Assembly (NCBI RefSeq): GCF_009870125.1
Contig: NC_046679.1
Location: 25,358,001 to 25,422,000, forward strand
Origin: Drosophila pseudoobscura
Taxonomy: Eukaryota > Arthropoda > Insecta > Diptera > Drosophilidae
Direction of reading: 5' to 3'
Length of the DNA: 64,000 nucleotides
The position numbers and the translations under genes were made by a program. Shown piece by piece: positions 9,187 through 18,364 of the stretch; positions within the stretch are counted from its first letter, which is position 1; every line of letters begins with the position of its first letter. Below the pieces are notes generated by a model that was not told the origin of the DNA, did no database searches, and worked only from the letters and a program-made list of their open reading frames with translations.

Positions 9187-11370
9187 TTACTCGGACTGCT
9201 CGCCTACTAAATCGGGACTAAATCCTGGTCCGAAACGCACAGCCCATCGATCTAAAGAGCGATTTGTTGGCAAATTTAAATGTAAAACATCTCGGAGATA
9301 TTCATAAGTCCTTTTCGAATAAAAGTGTATATTTTGCGCAATAACTTTTTCTGCGGGGCTAAAGATCTTTGTCTTTTTCAAAAGCATGATACATATAGTT
9401 TTTGCCTCCGCAGAAACATGAGGCATGTTGGCTATTATGGGAAGAACACAATAATTTGTGTTAGCTCTAATTCTCCGACGCCTTTTGTCCCGAGATATAC
9501 ATTTTTTTAGGGCCACATATCGTTTCTTTAATTTGTTAAAGTCTTCTTCTTTTTTTCTTTTTTCTGCCAATATCTCAAAGTATTTTTTTGTGAAATATGC
9601 CTCGTTTTTCTCTTTTTCTATGCAGTTTTCACAACGTTTGACATCAATCGATTCATTATTTTCTAGGGGATCTTCATCAGGCGTTTCTGTTTCGGACCCT
9701 TGATTTAGATCTTTTGAAATTGTATTATGTCTTTCAGCCAGTTTGATTCTTTTTGATTTCATTGGTTTTTCAATTGGTTCGTTATCTTCTACATTGCCTA
9801 AAAATGAATTCTCACCATAACTTTCTTCATGCAGTGGTTTCAATGCAGGATTATCAGACAATTTTAACGTTGGTATTGCTTCGGGCTTCAATCGAAGATT
9901 TCCTATATACTTGGCATCAAAATGCCGTTCGCAAATTCGGGCTGTTTTTGTCACCAAATTTCTATCCAAACGACAAATCTCAACCCATTTACTGAAGAAT
10001 AATGGATCCGATGGAAATTTGTATAACTTTACAGAAAAATTGGTATTTTTTTTTCTATGTCCATAAAGGCAGGAAGAAATAATGCATTTGCCAGCGCATT
10101 TTTGGTTGTCTTTTTGATTAGCGAACGATTCTCCTTTTGGTCCCCTTTTGGACAATTCTACTTCAATCGATTCATTATCTTCAAATGAATCGTCATTAGG
10201 CGTTTCAGTTTCGGACTCTGGCTCAAGGTCGTTTGAAATTGTATTATACACTTCGCCCAGTTTGAGTCTCTTTGATTTGATAGGTTTTTCAATTGGTGTT
10301 TTGTATACCTTAATGCCTGAAAACGTATTCTCGTCACAAATACGTGTATTCAATGGAGACAATAGAGTATTATCAGACAAGTTCAGTGTTGGTATTGCTT
10401 CGGGCTTCAATCGAAGCTTTCCTATATACTTGGACTGGAAATGGCGTTCGCAAATTCGTGCAGTTTTTTTGATACAATTGCTGTCTAAATTACAAGCCTT
10501 AACCCATTTATTAAACCAGGCTAGATTCGACGGAAATTGGAATAATCTAACACGGGAATCTTTCGTATTATTTCTATATCCCCAACGACAGGAAGAAATA
10601 ATGCACCTGCAACCGTTTGGGCGGTAGTGTTTTTTTTTAACGGACGAATCTTTTTTTGTCATCTTTTTGCACAATTCCATATCTATCGATTCATTGTCTT
10701 CAAATGAATCTTCCGATTCATTATCTTTAACTGAATATTCCTCAGACGTTTCTGTTTCGGACTCTTGCTCTAGTTTGTTCGAAACTTTATTATGCATTTC
10801 GGTCAGTTTGATTTTCTTTGATTTCATACGTTTTTCAATTGGTTGGTTGTCTACTGAAATGTCTGAAAATGAATTCTCGTCACAAATACTTACATTTAAG
10901 TCATAATCTTCAAAAGAATCATCCTCAGACGTTTCTGTTTCAGACTCTTGCTCTAGGTTGTTTGAAATTTTATCATGCACTTCGTCCAGTTTGATTCTCT
11001 TTGATTTCATTGGTTTTTCAATTGGTTCGTTGCCTACTGAATGGCCAGAAAATGTATTCTCATTACAAATACTTGCATTTAATGGAGTCAGCGGAGAAAG
11101 GTTTAATGTTGGAACCGCATTGGACTTTAATCGACGCTTTCCTATATACTCAGGCTTAAAATGCCGTTCACAAATTCGTGCAGTTCTCTTCACCAAATTT
11201 TTGTCTAAACGACAAACTTCAACCCATTTATTGAAGAATAATGGATCCGATGGAAAAGTGAACAACTTCACAGGAAAATTGGTGGAACTGTCTCTATATC
11301 CACAAAGGCAGGAAGAAATAATGCATTTGTAGCCGCATTTTCGGTTGTCATTTTGATGAGTAGACGGCAT
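9187..11370 (-). CDS. Triple-THAP, P-transposase-derived DNA-binding protein (array gene 1)
   Basis: An uninterrupted 727-codon frame. Three C2CH THAP zinc fingers keep all ligands: C16/C21/C67/H70, C256/C261/C307/H310 and C429/C434/C480/H483. Each has the conserved Trp (49, 289, 462), the FP motif and an A-V/I-PTL box (85, 325, 498). Four linker modules (about 114-155, 175-217, 357-401 and 530-574) share the pattern PIEKPMKSKRIKL then SETET plus acidic residues: a likely nuclear signal followed by possible CK2 sites. A basic coiled coil (586-630) and a THAP9/P-transposase-type helix-turn-helix (about 648-710, with SAEAKTICIML, FYSKRTYEYLRDVLHLNLP and LDRW) follow. The protein ends just after FGPGF, before the catalytic domain, so transposition activity is not expected. 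An in-frame TAA lies just upstream of the ATG. Related array genes have one THAP each; the triplication is internal. Sequence-specific DNA binding is inferred from family knowledge; the target is unknown. Confidence 0.9.
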   Translation of the reverse strand: MPSTHQNDNRKCGYKCIISSCLCGYRDSSTNFPVKLFTFPSDPLFFNKWVEVCRLDKNLVKRTARICERHFKPEYIGKRRLKSNAVPTLNLSPLTPLNASICNENTFSGHSVGNEPIEKPMKSKRIKLDEVHDKISNNLEQESETETSEDDSFEDYDLNVSICDENSFSDISVDNQPIEKRMKSKKIKLTEMHNKVSNKLEQESETETSEEYSVKDNESEDSFEDNESIDMELCKKMTKKDSSVKKKHYRPNGCRCIISSCRWGYRNNTKDSRVRLFQFPSNLAWFNKWVKACNLDSNCIKKTARICERHFQSKYIGKLRLKPEAIPTLNLSDNTLLSPLNTRICDENTFSGIKVYKTPIEKPIKSKRLKLGEVYNTISNDLEPESETETPNDDSFEDNESIEVELSKRGPKGESFANQKDNQKCAGKCIISSCLYGHRKKNTNFSVKLYKFPSDPLFFSKWVEICRLDRNLVTKTARICERHFDAKYIGNLRLKPEAIPTLKLSDNPALKPLHEESYGENSFLGNVEDNEPIEKPMKSKRIKLAERHNTISKDLNQGSETETPDEDPLENNESIDVKRCENCIEKEKNEAYFTKKYFEILAEKRKKEEDFNKLKKRYVALKKCISRDKRRRRIRANTNYCVLPIIANMPHVSAEAKTICIMLLKKTKIFSPAEKVIAQNIHFYSKRTYEYLRDVLHLNLPTNRSLDRWAVRFGPGFSPDLVGEQSE

Positions 11371-12300
11371 AGTTAATTAATAATCTAATTATGTGGGTTA
11401 ATGCTTATAATCTAATATTCAGAAATACTTTAGATTACCATGAATTAAGCAGCAACAAGTGGCAGGATTTAAATGCGCACAGAGGACCCCTACTAGTCCA
11501 AGAAGCATATGCAGTTTGGACACTGGTTGACCGGAAGGAGACCGGAGTGACAGTTGTGCGGAGGAGATGAGCCTGAGCGTGAGCGATCACGGGATCCGGT
11601 ACTGAGTTACCAGTACAGCACAGAGTGCGGAAGTGTACAGGGCGGTATAAGGCAGAGGTAGTGGTAAAGTAGCAGACTAAATTTGAGAAAACTATACAAA
11701 AACAATCCAATTAATTAGATGAAGCACTTACAAAGCGATGAAGTTGTAGGGGGGGGGGGGTGAAATTGGCAGCCCTATTACGGTGCGTGCGAGCTGCCGC
11801 CAGAGTATTGCAAAGTCGCTGCAGGGAGAGGTGTTGAGTATTAAATTAGTTAGAACTACCCAAGAAATGAGCGGACTTACTTACCTGCGTCTATACTATG
11901 GGTTGAGAGAAGAGAGTCTGTGGTGTTGGCCGAATCCTATCTTAGCGAAAAGGCCTGAAAAGCGGGACTAATTAAGAAAAAATACAATACCATTTAGTAA
12001 ACAAAAACTTACCCATCAAGCAACGCGATTATATGGATGAACACTGCTTTTCTTCTGTTTCTCGTCGTTGTGTTGTTTCACGATGCACAGGGTCTTTTAT
12101 TCTGTTGCATGTGTTTTTTGTCAGCACAATCCGGGTTGCAATGCCATTCCTCTGTTGGTTTGTTGTTTATTTCAAGATATTTCCATGCGAAACGCGATAT
12201 GACAGACGTGATGCTAGGGATGAATATCGTTAGGCTGCAAGAATTATCGATGTCTCTATCGGTATGTTTTTTCAAATATCAATATATCGCTTGAGAAAAA
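11371..12300 (-). other. 5' leader of array gene 1 with two short introns
   Basis: Reading the minus strand towards the ATG: exon A ends at 12013 with GG|GTAAGT; intron 1 is 11955-12012 (58 nt, acceptor TTTTCAG); exon B is 11885-11954 (70 nt); intron 2 is 11819-11884 (66 nt, donor CAG|GTAAGTAAG, acceptor CTCCCTGCAG); exon C runs from 11818 into the coding sequence. Intron lengths are typical of Drosophila and identical in all four array copies. Exon C here carries an extra piece of about 170 bp (roughly 11595-11768, ending in a run of 12 G) that the other copies lack. Exon B is 8 nt shorter than in the other copies, so it is probably non-coding. Confidence 0.7.
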
Positions 12301-13080
12301 GTAGGTCCTCGAAGTCTAGAATGTGAATTTAAAAGATGCCTCCAAGCCCAACATCAGTAAATAATTATAGTTTGTACAACTTCCTGGAGGAAAAGATGAT
12401 AGTTGAACAAAAATATACCAAGCCGATCCGATGTTTATTGCAATTTTCTTGGAAATGCATCGCAGGATACAGATTGGCTGCAATACTGGATACAAAAAAG
12501 TATCGAGTTTATATAATTCTTTAGCACTTTTCTTAATTATCTTAAAACTTGTCAATGTAATAATGCAGCCCTAATTGAAATATCAATATATCGATATATA
12601 TTTTTGGACTGGCCAAGATAATAATATGGTCTTTTAGGTGAGATATATCTGCAACGAAACTACTTTGCTGAGTTCGGACACTGGCCTTCGGAGAAGGCTT
12701 TGTGGCTTTGCTTTGTGGCTTACTTCTCTATCCTTATACCCGCGTCTTTTGAATCTACTTATCGATGCACGGCACAGAAATATATCGGATATTTTGTGCG
12801 AGACTTATCGGCGTTTTATTTTGAAATCCAAAATATTATAGTCGAGTTTGTGACAACATTTTTGCGGCATAAATTCCCAAAGTGGTCGTAGAGGTTTGAA
12901 CACTTATACATTACCGGCATGGATGCCAGTTTCGAATTGACCCAATATTGTCTCTATACTCAATGTAGTTTCTGAAATGGTATGATTAAATAACATATTA
13001 ACCTATGATTATGATTAACACCAGATTAAACATACTTATCGTTGAAGGATATACACTTACATGAGCACTAACGACTAACC
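12300..13080. repeat. Array spacer block, copy 1
   Basis: This block has close copies at about 19128-19940 and 23640-24452 and no convincing gene. It contains TATCGATA (12589-12596), identical to the Drosophila DNA-replication-related element (DRE), in all three copies. Copies 2 and 3 have a poly-T run of about 15 nt (from about 19526 and 24038) where copy 1 has GGCTTTGTGGCTTTG. The block is absent above array gene 4, where homology stops near 28235. Its origin, promoter or inserted element, is not clear. Confidence 0.6.
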
Positions 13081-13108
13081 CCACTAGCGACTAGCCCCTT
13101 CCCGTGTC

Positions 13109-13408
13109 GTGGGACCAACTATGCCCAACTTAAATATACATACAAAAAACACTGCAAAGGAGCTCGGCACTCCTCCTAAAGTGCCGGAGGGAAAAGACCA
13201 TCCCTCTACTAACGCATCTGGGAAACCAGTGCCCAAAACGACGGGGAAGGAGACTAAGTCGGTCCACCGTTTTCAGGCAGCAGGCGCTGCGAGGCTAGGA
13301 CCGAAAAGCCAAGCGGGCCAATCCACGTGGGGGGCCCCAAGGGCGTCCTGGTTACCCGTGTGGCAGCCATCGGGGCCGGCAGACCCCTTGGGACCGGGGA
13401 CCCCTTGA
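13109..13408 (+). pseudogene. LOA-like ORF1 N-terminal fragment, frameshifted
   Basis: About 99 codons starting near ATGCCCAACTTAAATAT (13121; the frame opens at 13109). Pro/Lys/Thr-rich, as in LINE ORF1 N-termini. It ends at a TGA at 13406-13408, while an overlapping frame (13327-13740) carries the continuing ORF1 sequence. The same frameshift and the same 99-codon product occur in copies 2 and 3 (19949-20248 and 24461-24760), so the element was already defective when the array was duplicated. Confidence 0.7.
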
Positions 13409-14350
13409 CAACCCCGGCAGGCGGCGCCTCTGCCTCGAAAGATAGGCCCAAGTTTCAAGACAAGAGACGTGCGGCCTTCATCCTGGTCAACGACGACCCG
13501 GTGTTCCTGGCGTCTGCCCAGGGAATCGAATCGCGGCGATGGGCCAAGACGGTCCTGACTACCAGCCAGCCAAAGCTGGCAAGGCCGCAGTCAAGGCCCC
13601 AAGCAAGCGGCAACGCTCGGCGGAGGACACCACCGCGCAAGTCCAAACAGGCCAAGAGGACGAAAACACTGAGCAACCGCTCGTTTGCCGAGGTGGCGAG
13701 AGGAAAAACCCTCATTGGAGCCTTAGACAGGGGCTCTTAAGACGGGCAGATTCCTCGGGTCAAATGGCACCTCGTAGAAAGCGAGCTCCAAGACCGCTTC
13801 CTCCAGGAGGTGGAGGACAATGGAGGACCACCGCACAAGTGTGAGGACGCCGGGTGGCACCAAGGCAGAGTGAAAGTCATCGCCTGCCAAAATGCTCGCT
13901 CGGGGGCCCTCTACGTGAAGGCGGTAGTATCGCTCAAGGAGGTATACTCAGGAGCCAAGCTGGAGGCCGTGAAGTGGGAGGACATCCCCAGCAAGTCGAG
14001 GGCCAGAGCGTGGGTCTCGGCGAAGCCTGCATAGCCGGATAAGATTCTCCGGATTCTGCAGGTCTGCAACCCCCACCTTCCCACAGCCGATTGGAAGGTG
14101 ACCAAGGTAGAGGAGAGCAGCGGACAGAGGCGCCAAATCATCCTCGTCCTGAACGAGGAGATCCCTAGCATGGAGATCAACCCTGTGTCGGTGTCGGACG
14201 AGGCATCAGTAGTGTCGGATGACATGTTAGATGGGTACGTGTCAGACGTGAGCGATCTTACTAGGGATCTAAAGCACATCGGGGTCGGGGAGGAGCTGGA
14301 CTCTTCGGAGAGCGACCACGACAAGACAATGGTGGAGCTAAACCTCAGGA

Positions 14351-15543
14351 ATGTCCCTGATACTGCTGCAGATAAACCTCCACTATTGTAAGGCAGCATG
14401 CGCTGCTCTCTTGCTCCACCTAGCCAAGGGTGGAGCCGACATAGTCCTCATTCAGGAGCCCTGGATCCTCGGAAACAGGATCTCTGGTCTGAGGAGTCCT
14501 GACTATAAGCTATACGTAGCTGACACCGCAGGTAAAACCCGCACCTGCATTCTTGCAAAAAGAGATTTGCACTAATTTTTGTTCCCAAATTTCAGCAATG
14601 AAGACCAAACAGCAGTGAGCCTCGAAGGCCTCCAGGCGCACAGGGCGCTGATCACAGACTGCGAGGCCAAGGACACCGGCCTAATCGTAGGGTGCGACGC
14701 CAATGCACACCACTGCCAGTGGGGAAGCACTGACACTAACGAAAGGGGTTAGTAACTTTTCAACTATTTACTGACCACCCAGATGGTCCTATTAAATAGG
14801 AGGAGTGATCCCACCTTCATTATTAAAAACAGCAAGGAGGTCGTGGACCTCACACTTGCCTCTCATGAGATACATGGGAACATCGTATTCTGGAGGGTCC
14901 TGGAAGAGCACTCGATCTCGGACCACAGGTACGTGGAAACCGTACTCTCTTTTTCACTACCGAGACCAGCTCAATTACGGAACCTCAGGCGGACAAACTG
15001 GACTCGGAACTCAGACCACCTCTGTCGTGTTCTCCCTGAGACCCCACCTGATTTCCAGGGAGGCCACGACTCATCTTGTTAAACTATTTACCGACGCCTG
15101 CAATGAGGCGCTCGATAAATCCTGCACCTCTGGCAAGAGCAGAGGCCGGAAGAAACCTGAATGGTGGACTCCTAAACTGGGTGAACTCCGGAAAGCCTCC
15201 CGGAGACTCTTTAACACAGCTAAGGCTGAGAACGTTGAGCGGAACTGGGCCGAATACAAGGGCAGTCTGTCAACTTATAATAAAGAACTGAGAAAAGCCA
15301 AACGTCTGCAGCGACATTGAGAACAACTCAGAAGCCTCGCGCTTGCGCAAAGTTCTTTCGAAGACTATACCCACTCTGAGCTACCTGAAGAATGCCGACC
15401 AATCGTGGAGAACGTCCAGCAATGAGTCGCTAAAACTTCTCCTTAACACCCACTTTCCCGGCTGCGATGAAAACAGACCACTCTACATCGCGGCTCTTTC
15501 CGTTGCCTCAAGTGAGTATAACTTGTCTCAACAAACTCAGTAG
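14351..15543 (+). pseudogene. LOA-like ORF2 endonuclease fragments
   Basis: Endonuclease sequence of an APE-type non-LTR ORF2, split over at least four frames: 14351-14575 (KGGADIVLIQEPW), about 14599-14750 (LIVGCDANAHHCQWGS), 14783-15000 (EEHSISDHRYVE) and 14990-15320 (EWWTPKLGELRKASRRLF). The frame 15343-15543 (YLKNADQSW, THFPGC) is the linker before the reverse transcriptase, which is deleted. This segment is present only in spacer 1. Confidence 0.8.
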
Positions 15544-15587
15544 AGGTCAACTACTGGCAGAGCTATGCTAAACTGGCGGGCTTTAGG

Positions 15588-15830
15588 GTGGACTGGGAGA
15601 TAGGCAAACCAGGACCTGCACATGCGATCCACTTCTATACTGATGGCTCAAAGCTAGACGGCCGCGTGGGAGGTGGAGTCTACTGTCACAGTACAGAGCT
15701 AAACATCAGTTACCTCTATAGTTATTGCCACGGCACGCATGTCCTCTTTGGGAGTATAGAATGGAACTTGCGCTACCAGTCATTTCTGTACTGCAGTGTC
15801 ATTCTGTATTTGCTTCCTTCATTGTTTTAG
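15588..15830 (+). pseudogene. LOA-like RNase H domain fragment
   Basis: The fragment begins PGPAHAIHFYTDGSKLDG and has the DGS-K and GGGVYC signature of the first RNase H strand (with its catalytic Asp). It loses similarity after about 40 codons at a junction with unrelated sequence. The location beyond the endonuclease fits a LOA-clade element from which the reverse transcriptase was deleted. Confidence 0.75.
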
Positions 15831-15834
15831 ATGT

Positions 15835-16457
15835 GCATCCTCAAGAATAGTTTTTAGTTTACCATGCTCACAATTTTTTACCATAGCTACGGCTTCTTCA
15901 GTCCTTCATCATATACGAAGATTCGAGCAATTTCTGTAAATTGTCTATCTCATTACCAAATGGGATTGTTTGTACGACGATAGTTGCCTGCAATTTATTG
16001 ATAGCTGCATCAATAGTAGTTTTTGGTCTTTAGAGAGTGGAGACAATTATTTTTTTACTTTATTGCTTAAATTACAGAAATTTTCTCGTAAGGTACCTTT
16101 GCTAAATTGACCAATTTTATTGCTGTCAAAAATCATTTTAGATGGATTACCACCAAATTCAGGAATTGCCTGCAAAATTTCCTTGGCATATACCCGACCG
16201 GCAGCTGAAGACTCTGCTATGTTGGAATTTTCTTGTTCGTTTAAACTATTTTTAGAATATTGCTCAGCATCTGATAATTCAGGTAACGTTATTATTGCTG
16301 GAATTTCGAGATTATTTATAGCCTCTTCCTGTAATTCAATTTCTTCTTCTTCTGATTTACTGTCTATTGTTCCTTCTTCTTTTGTTGTGTTGAAAAGAGT
16401 CAGAGCAAAAAAAAATTTAATTGTTTGCTTCAGTCTGGCTATAGCAATACTACACAT
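15835..16457 (-). pseudogene. LTR-retrotransposon gag-like remnant, copy 1
   Basis: On the minus strand 16047-16457 encodes 136 codons: a Lys/Phe-rich start, a strongly acidic stretch (SKSEEEEIELQEE) and EILQAIPEFGGNPSKM, which resembles the start of the gag domain of some LTR retrotransposons. Further minus-strand sequence (about 15835-16030), in another frame after a break, reads RPKTTIDAAINKL and is interrupted by stops. No LTRs, protease or polymerase are visible. The assignment rests on motif style only. Confidence 0.45.
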
Positions 16458-17110
16458 ATACGATCTGGTTCAAATTCTAGAAGATTTAGTCATTCTCCTG
16501 ACTTGAGAAATGTGAATGCAACCTTTCATCCTTTGTGGAAGCGGAACGGAGAGGGGCGAAGTTTTAAAATACTCTTGTAACAGTGACATATCACAGAAGT
16601 CTGGATACAAAATTTCGTTGCTCTAGCTCTTATAGTCTCTGAGCACTGGGCACTCATCGGGACAGGCAGACGGACATACAAACATAACTCAATCGAATCG
16701 GCTATTGATGATGATCAAGAATATACACTTCCTTCTGGGTGTTACACACACCCACTTTTACTGCAAAGCTAAAATATGTTTATGAGTTTGCATTTTGGAA
16801 AGCTCTGGAAAATTTTCTATCAGATCCGTTTAGTTAACTTTCGCCCTCTGATTTCAGCTGAGACCCCACTGTGCGACGCTAAGAGATTCTCAGATCGTCG
16901 TTTTTTATTGACCGATCTTTAAAGATTGCTACTTAGCATATACTATATGTACTATAGGATTCAAAGTCCGAATTCAACAATAAAAATATATATAAAAAGA
17001 AAAAATTAAATGTGAAAAAATAGAGAAATATGTACATATAGATTTCGTAATATGACAATACATTTTTTATTTATTTTTTACATTTTTTAATAACTGTCAT
17101 CTTCTGTTAG
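16458..17110. repeat. Dispersed fly repeat in spacer 1
   Basis: At 16600-16770 lies a dispersed Drosophila repeat (GCTCTAGCTCTTATAG, GGACAGGCAGACGGACATAC, CGGCTATTGATGATGATCAAGAATATA, CTTCCTTCTGGGTGTTACAC), with close copies at 21320-21480 and 25835-25990. It is flanked by a conserved stretch (TCTATCAGATCC to CAGCTGAGACC, about 16817-16865) and then AT-rich DNA to 17110. No gene is seen. Confidence 0.65.
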
Positions 17111-17257
17111 GTCATCTAAAAATCATCGAATAAGAGATTTCTGGTGTGGTAATTTAATTTTGATTTCACAAAAAAAATGATAACTACTCTTACATTAAGC
17201 CCTGAGGCAATAACTTTTGTTTGTGTTTTGTACCGTTTGCAGAAACAATCCGATAGC

Positions 17258-18364
17258 TTACAACATATTTCCAGTTTTAGGTGTAAATCCTGATCCGAAA
17301 CGCTCACTCCATCGATCTAAAGTGATATTTGCTGGCAACTGTAAGTTTAAAACATCTCGGAGGTATTCATAAGTCCTTTTCGAGTAAAAGCGTACATTCT
17401 GCGCAATAACTTTTTCTGCGGGGCTAAAGATCTTCGACTTTTTCAAAAGCATGATACATATAGTTTTTGCCTCCGCAGAAACATGAGACATGTTGGCTAT
17501 TATGGGAAGAACAGACAAATTTGAGTTAGTTTTAGTTTTCCGGCGACTATTGGCATTGGCCCGAGATATAGATTGTTTCAGGGACGCATATCGTCTCTTC
17601 CATTTGTTAACATCTTCCTCTTTTTTTGCCAATAACTCAAAGTATTTTCTTGTGATATATGCTTCGTTTTTATCTTTTGCTACGCAGTTTTCACAACATT
17701 TGACATCAATCGATTCATTATTTTTTAGTGGATCTACATCAGGCGTGTCTTTTTCGGACCGTTGCTCTAGTTTGTTCGAAATTGTATTATGCACTTCGGT
17801 CGGATTGATTCTCTTTGATTTCATAGGTTTTTCAATTGGTTCGTTATATAATGCATTGCCCGAACAGGAATTCTCACCATAAATATTTGAATTCAATTCA
17901 TTATTTTCTAGTGGATCTTTATCAGGTGTTTCTGTTTCGGACTCTTGCTCTAGTTTGATTGAAATGTTATTATGAACTTCGGCCAGTTTGATTCCCTCTG
18001 ATTTCATTGGATTTTCAATTGGTTCGTTATCTTCTGCATTGCGCGAAAATGAATTCTTATCATGCAACTGATTCAATGGAGTATTATCAGACAAATTCAA
18101 TGTTGGTATTGCCCCAAACTTCAATTTAGCCCGTCCTATATCCTCGGCTTTGAAATGACGTTCACAAATTCGTGCAGTTCTCTTCACCAAATTTTTATCT
18201 AAGCCACAAACCTCAACCCATTTATTGAAGTACAATGGATTCGGTGGAAATCTGAATATCTTCACAGGAAAATTGGCCGACCTTGTTCTATATCCAGAAA
18301 TACAGGAAGGAATAATGCATTTGATACCGGATTGTCGCGTATCTTTTTGATTAGCATTCGACAT
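17258..18364 (-). CDS. Single-THAP, P-transposase-derived protein (array gene 2)
   Basis: An intact 368-codon frame. One THAP finger keeps C16/C21/C67/H70, Trp49, the FP motif and the AIPTL box (85-89). Two linker modules follow (about 113-155 and 174-216: PIENPMKSEGIKL, then PIEKPMKSKRINP), each with a Glu/Asp/Thr-rich end. A C-x-x-C pair (C224, C227), a basic coiled coil (about 230-270) and the P-type helix-turn-helix (about 289-352: SAEAKTICIMLLKKSKIF, FYSKRTYEYLRDVLNLQLP, LDRW) complete it. The end (GFTPKTGNML) differs from the other copies because sequence diverges right after FGSGF. No catalytic domain. An in-frame stop precedes the ATG. Probably a nuclear DNA-binding protein; its role is not known. 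Confidence 0.88.
   Translation of the reverse strand: MSNANQKDTRQSGIKCIIPSCISGYRTRSANFPVKIFRFPPNPLYFNKWVEVCGLDKNLVKRTARICERHFKAEDIGRAKLKFGAIPTLNLSDNTPLNQLHDKNSFSRNAEDNEPIENPMKSEGIKLAEVHNNISIKLEQESETETPDKDPLENNELNSNIYGENSCSGNALYNEPIEKPMKSKRINPTEVHNTISNKLEQRSEKDTPDVDPLKNNESIDVKCCENCVAKDKNEAYITRKYFELLAKKEEDVNKWKRRYASLKQSISRANANSRRKTKTNSNLSVLPIIANMSHVSAEAKTICIMLLKKSKIFSPAEKVIAQNVRFYSKRTYEYLRDVLNLQLPANITLDRWSERFGSGFTPKTGNML

Larger units (their letters stand above)
13081..15830 (+). mobile_element. LOA-clade non-LTR retrotransposon remnant, copy 1
   Basis: The order of pieces is that of a LOA/Bilbo/TRIM-type LINE. ORF1 (13121-14390, in several frames) includes a gag-like region with VIACQNARSGALYVKAV, LEAVKWEDIPSKSRARAW and WKVTKVEE, resembling the DUF4780 domain of such elements. 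The endonuclease domain starts near 14360 with LQINLHYCKAACAALL and ADIVLIQEPWILG, and continues with VGCDANAHH (14690) and EEHSISDH (about 14905). An RNase H fragment (HFYTDGSKLDGRVGGGVYC) lies near 15630-15690. The reverse transcriptase domain is missing, and frameshifts and stops break every part. The copy is inactive. Confidence 0.85.

Noticed and set aside
12037-12294. 85-codon + strand frame with a hydrophobic, signal-peptide-like start, present in all four array copies (also 18864, 23376, 27900)
   Set aside because: It is antisense to leader exon A of the THAP genes and is conserved only because the units are recent duplicates. No splice or poly(A) context on the + strand supports it.
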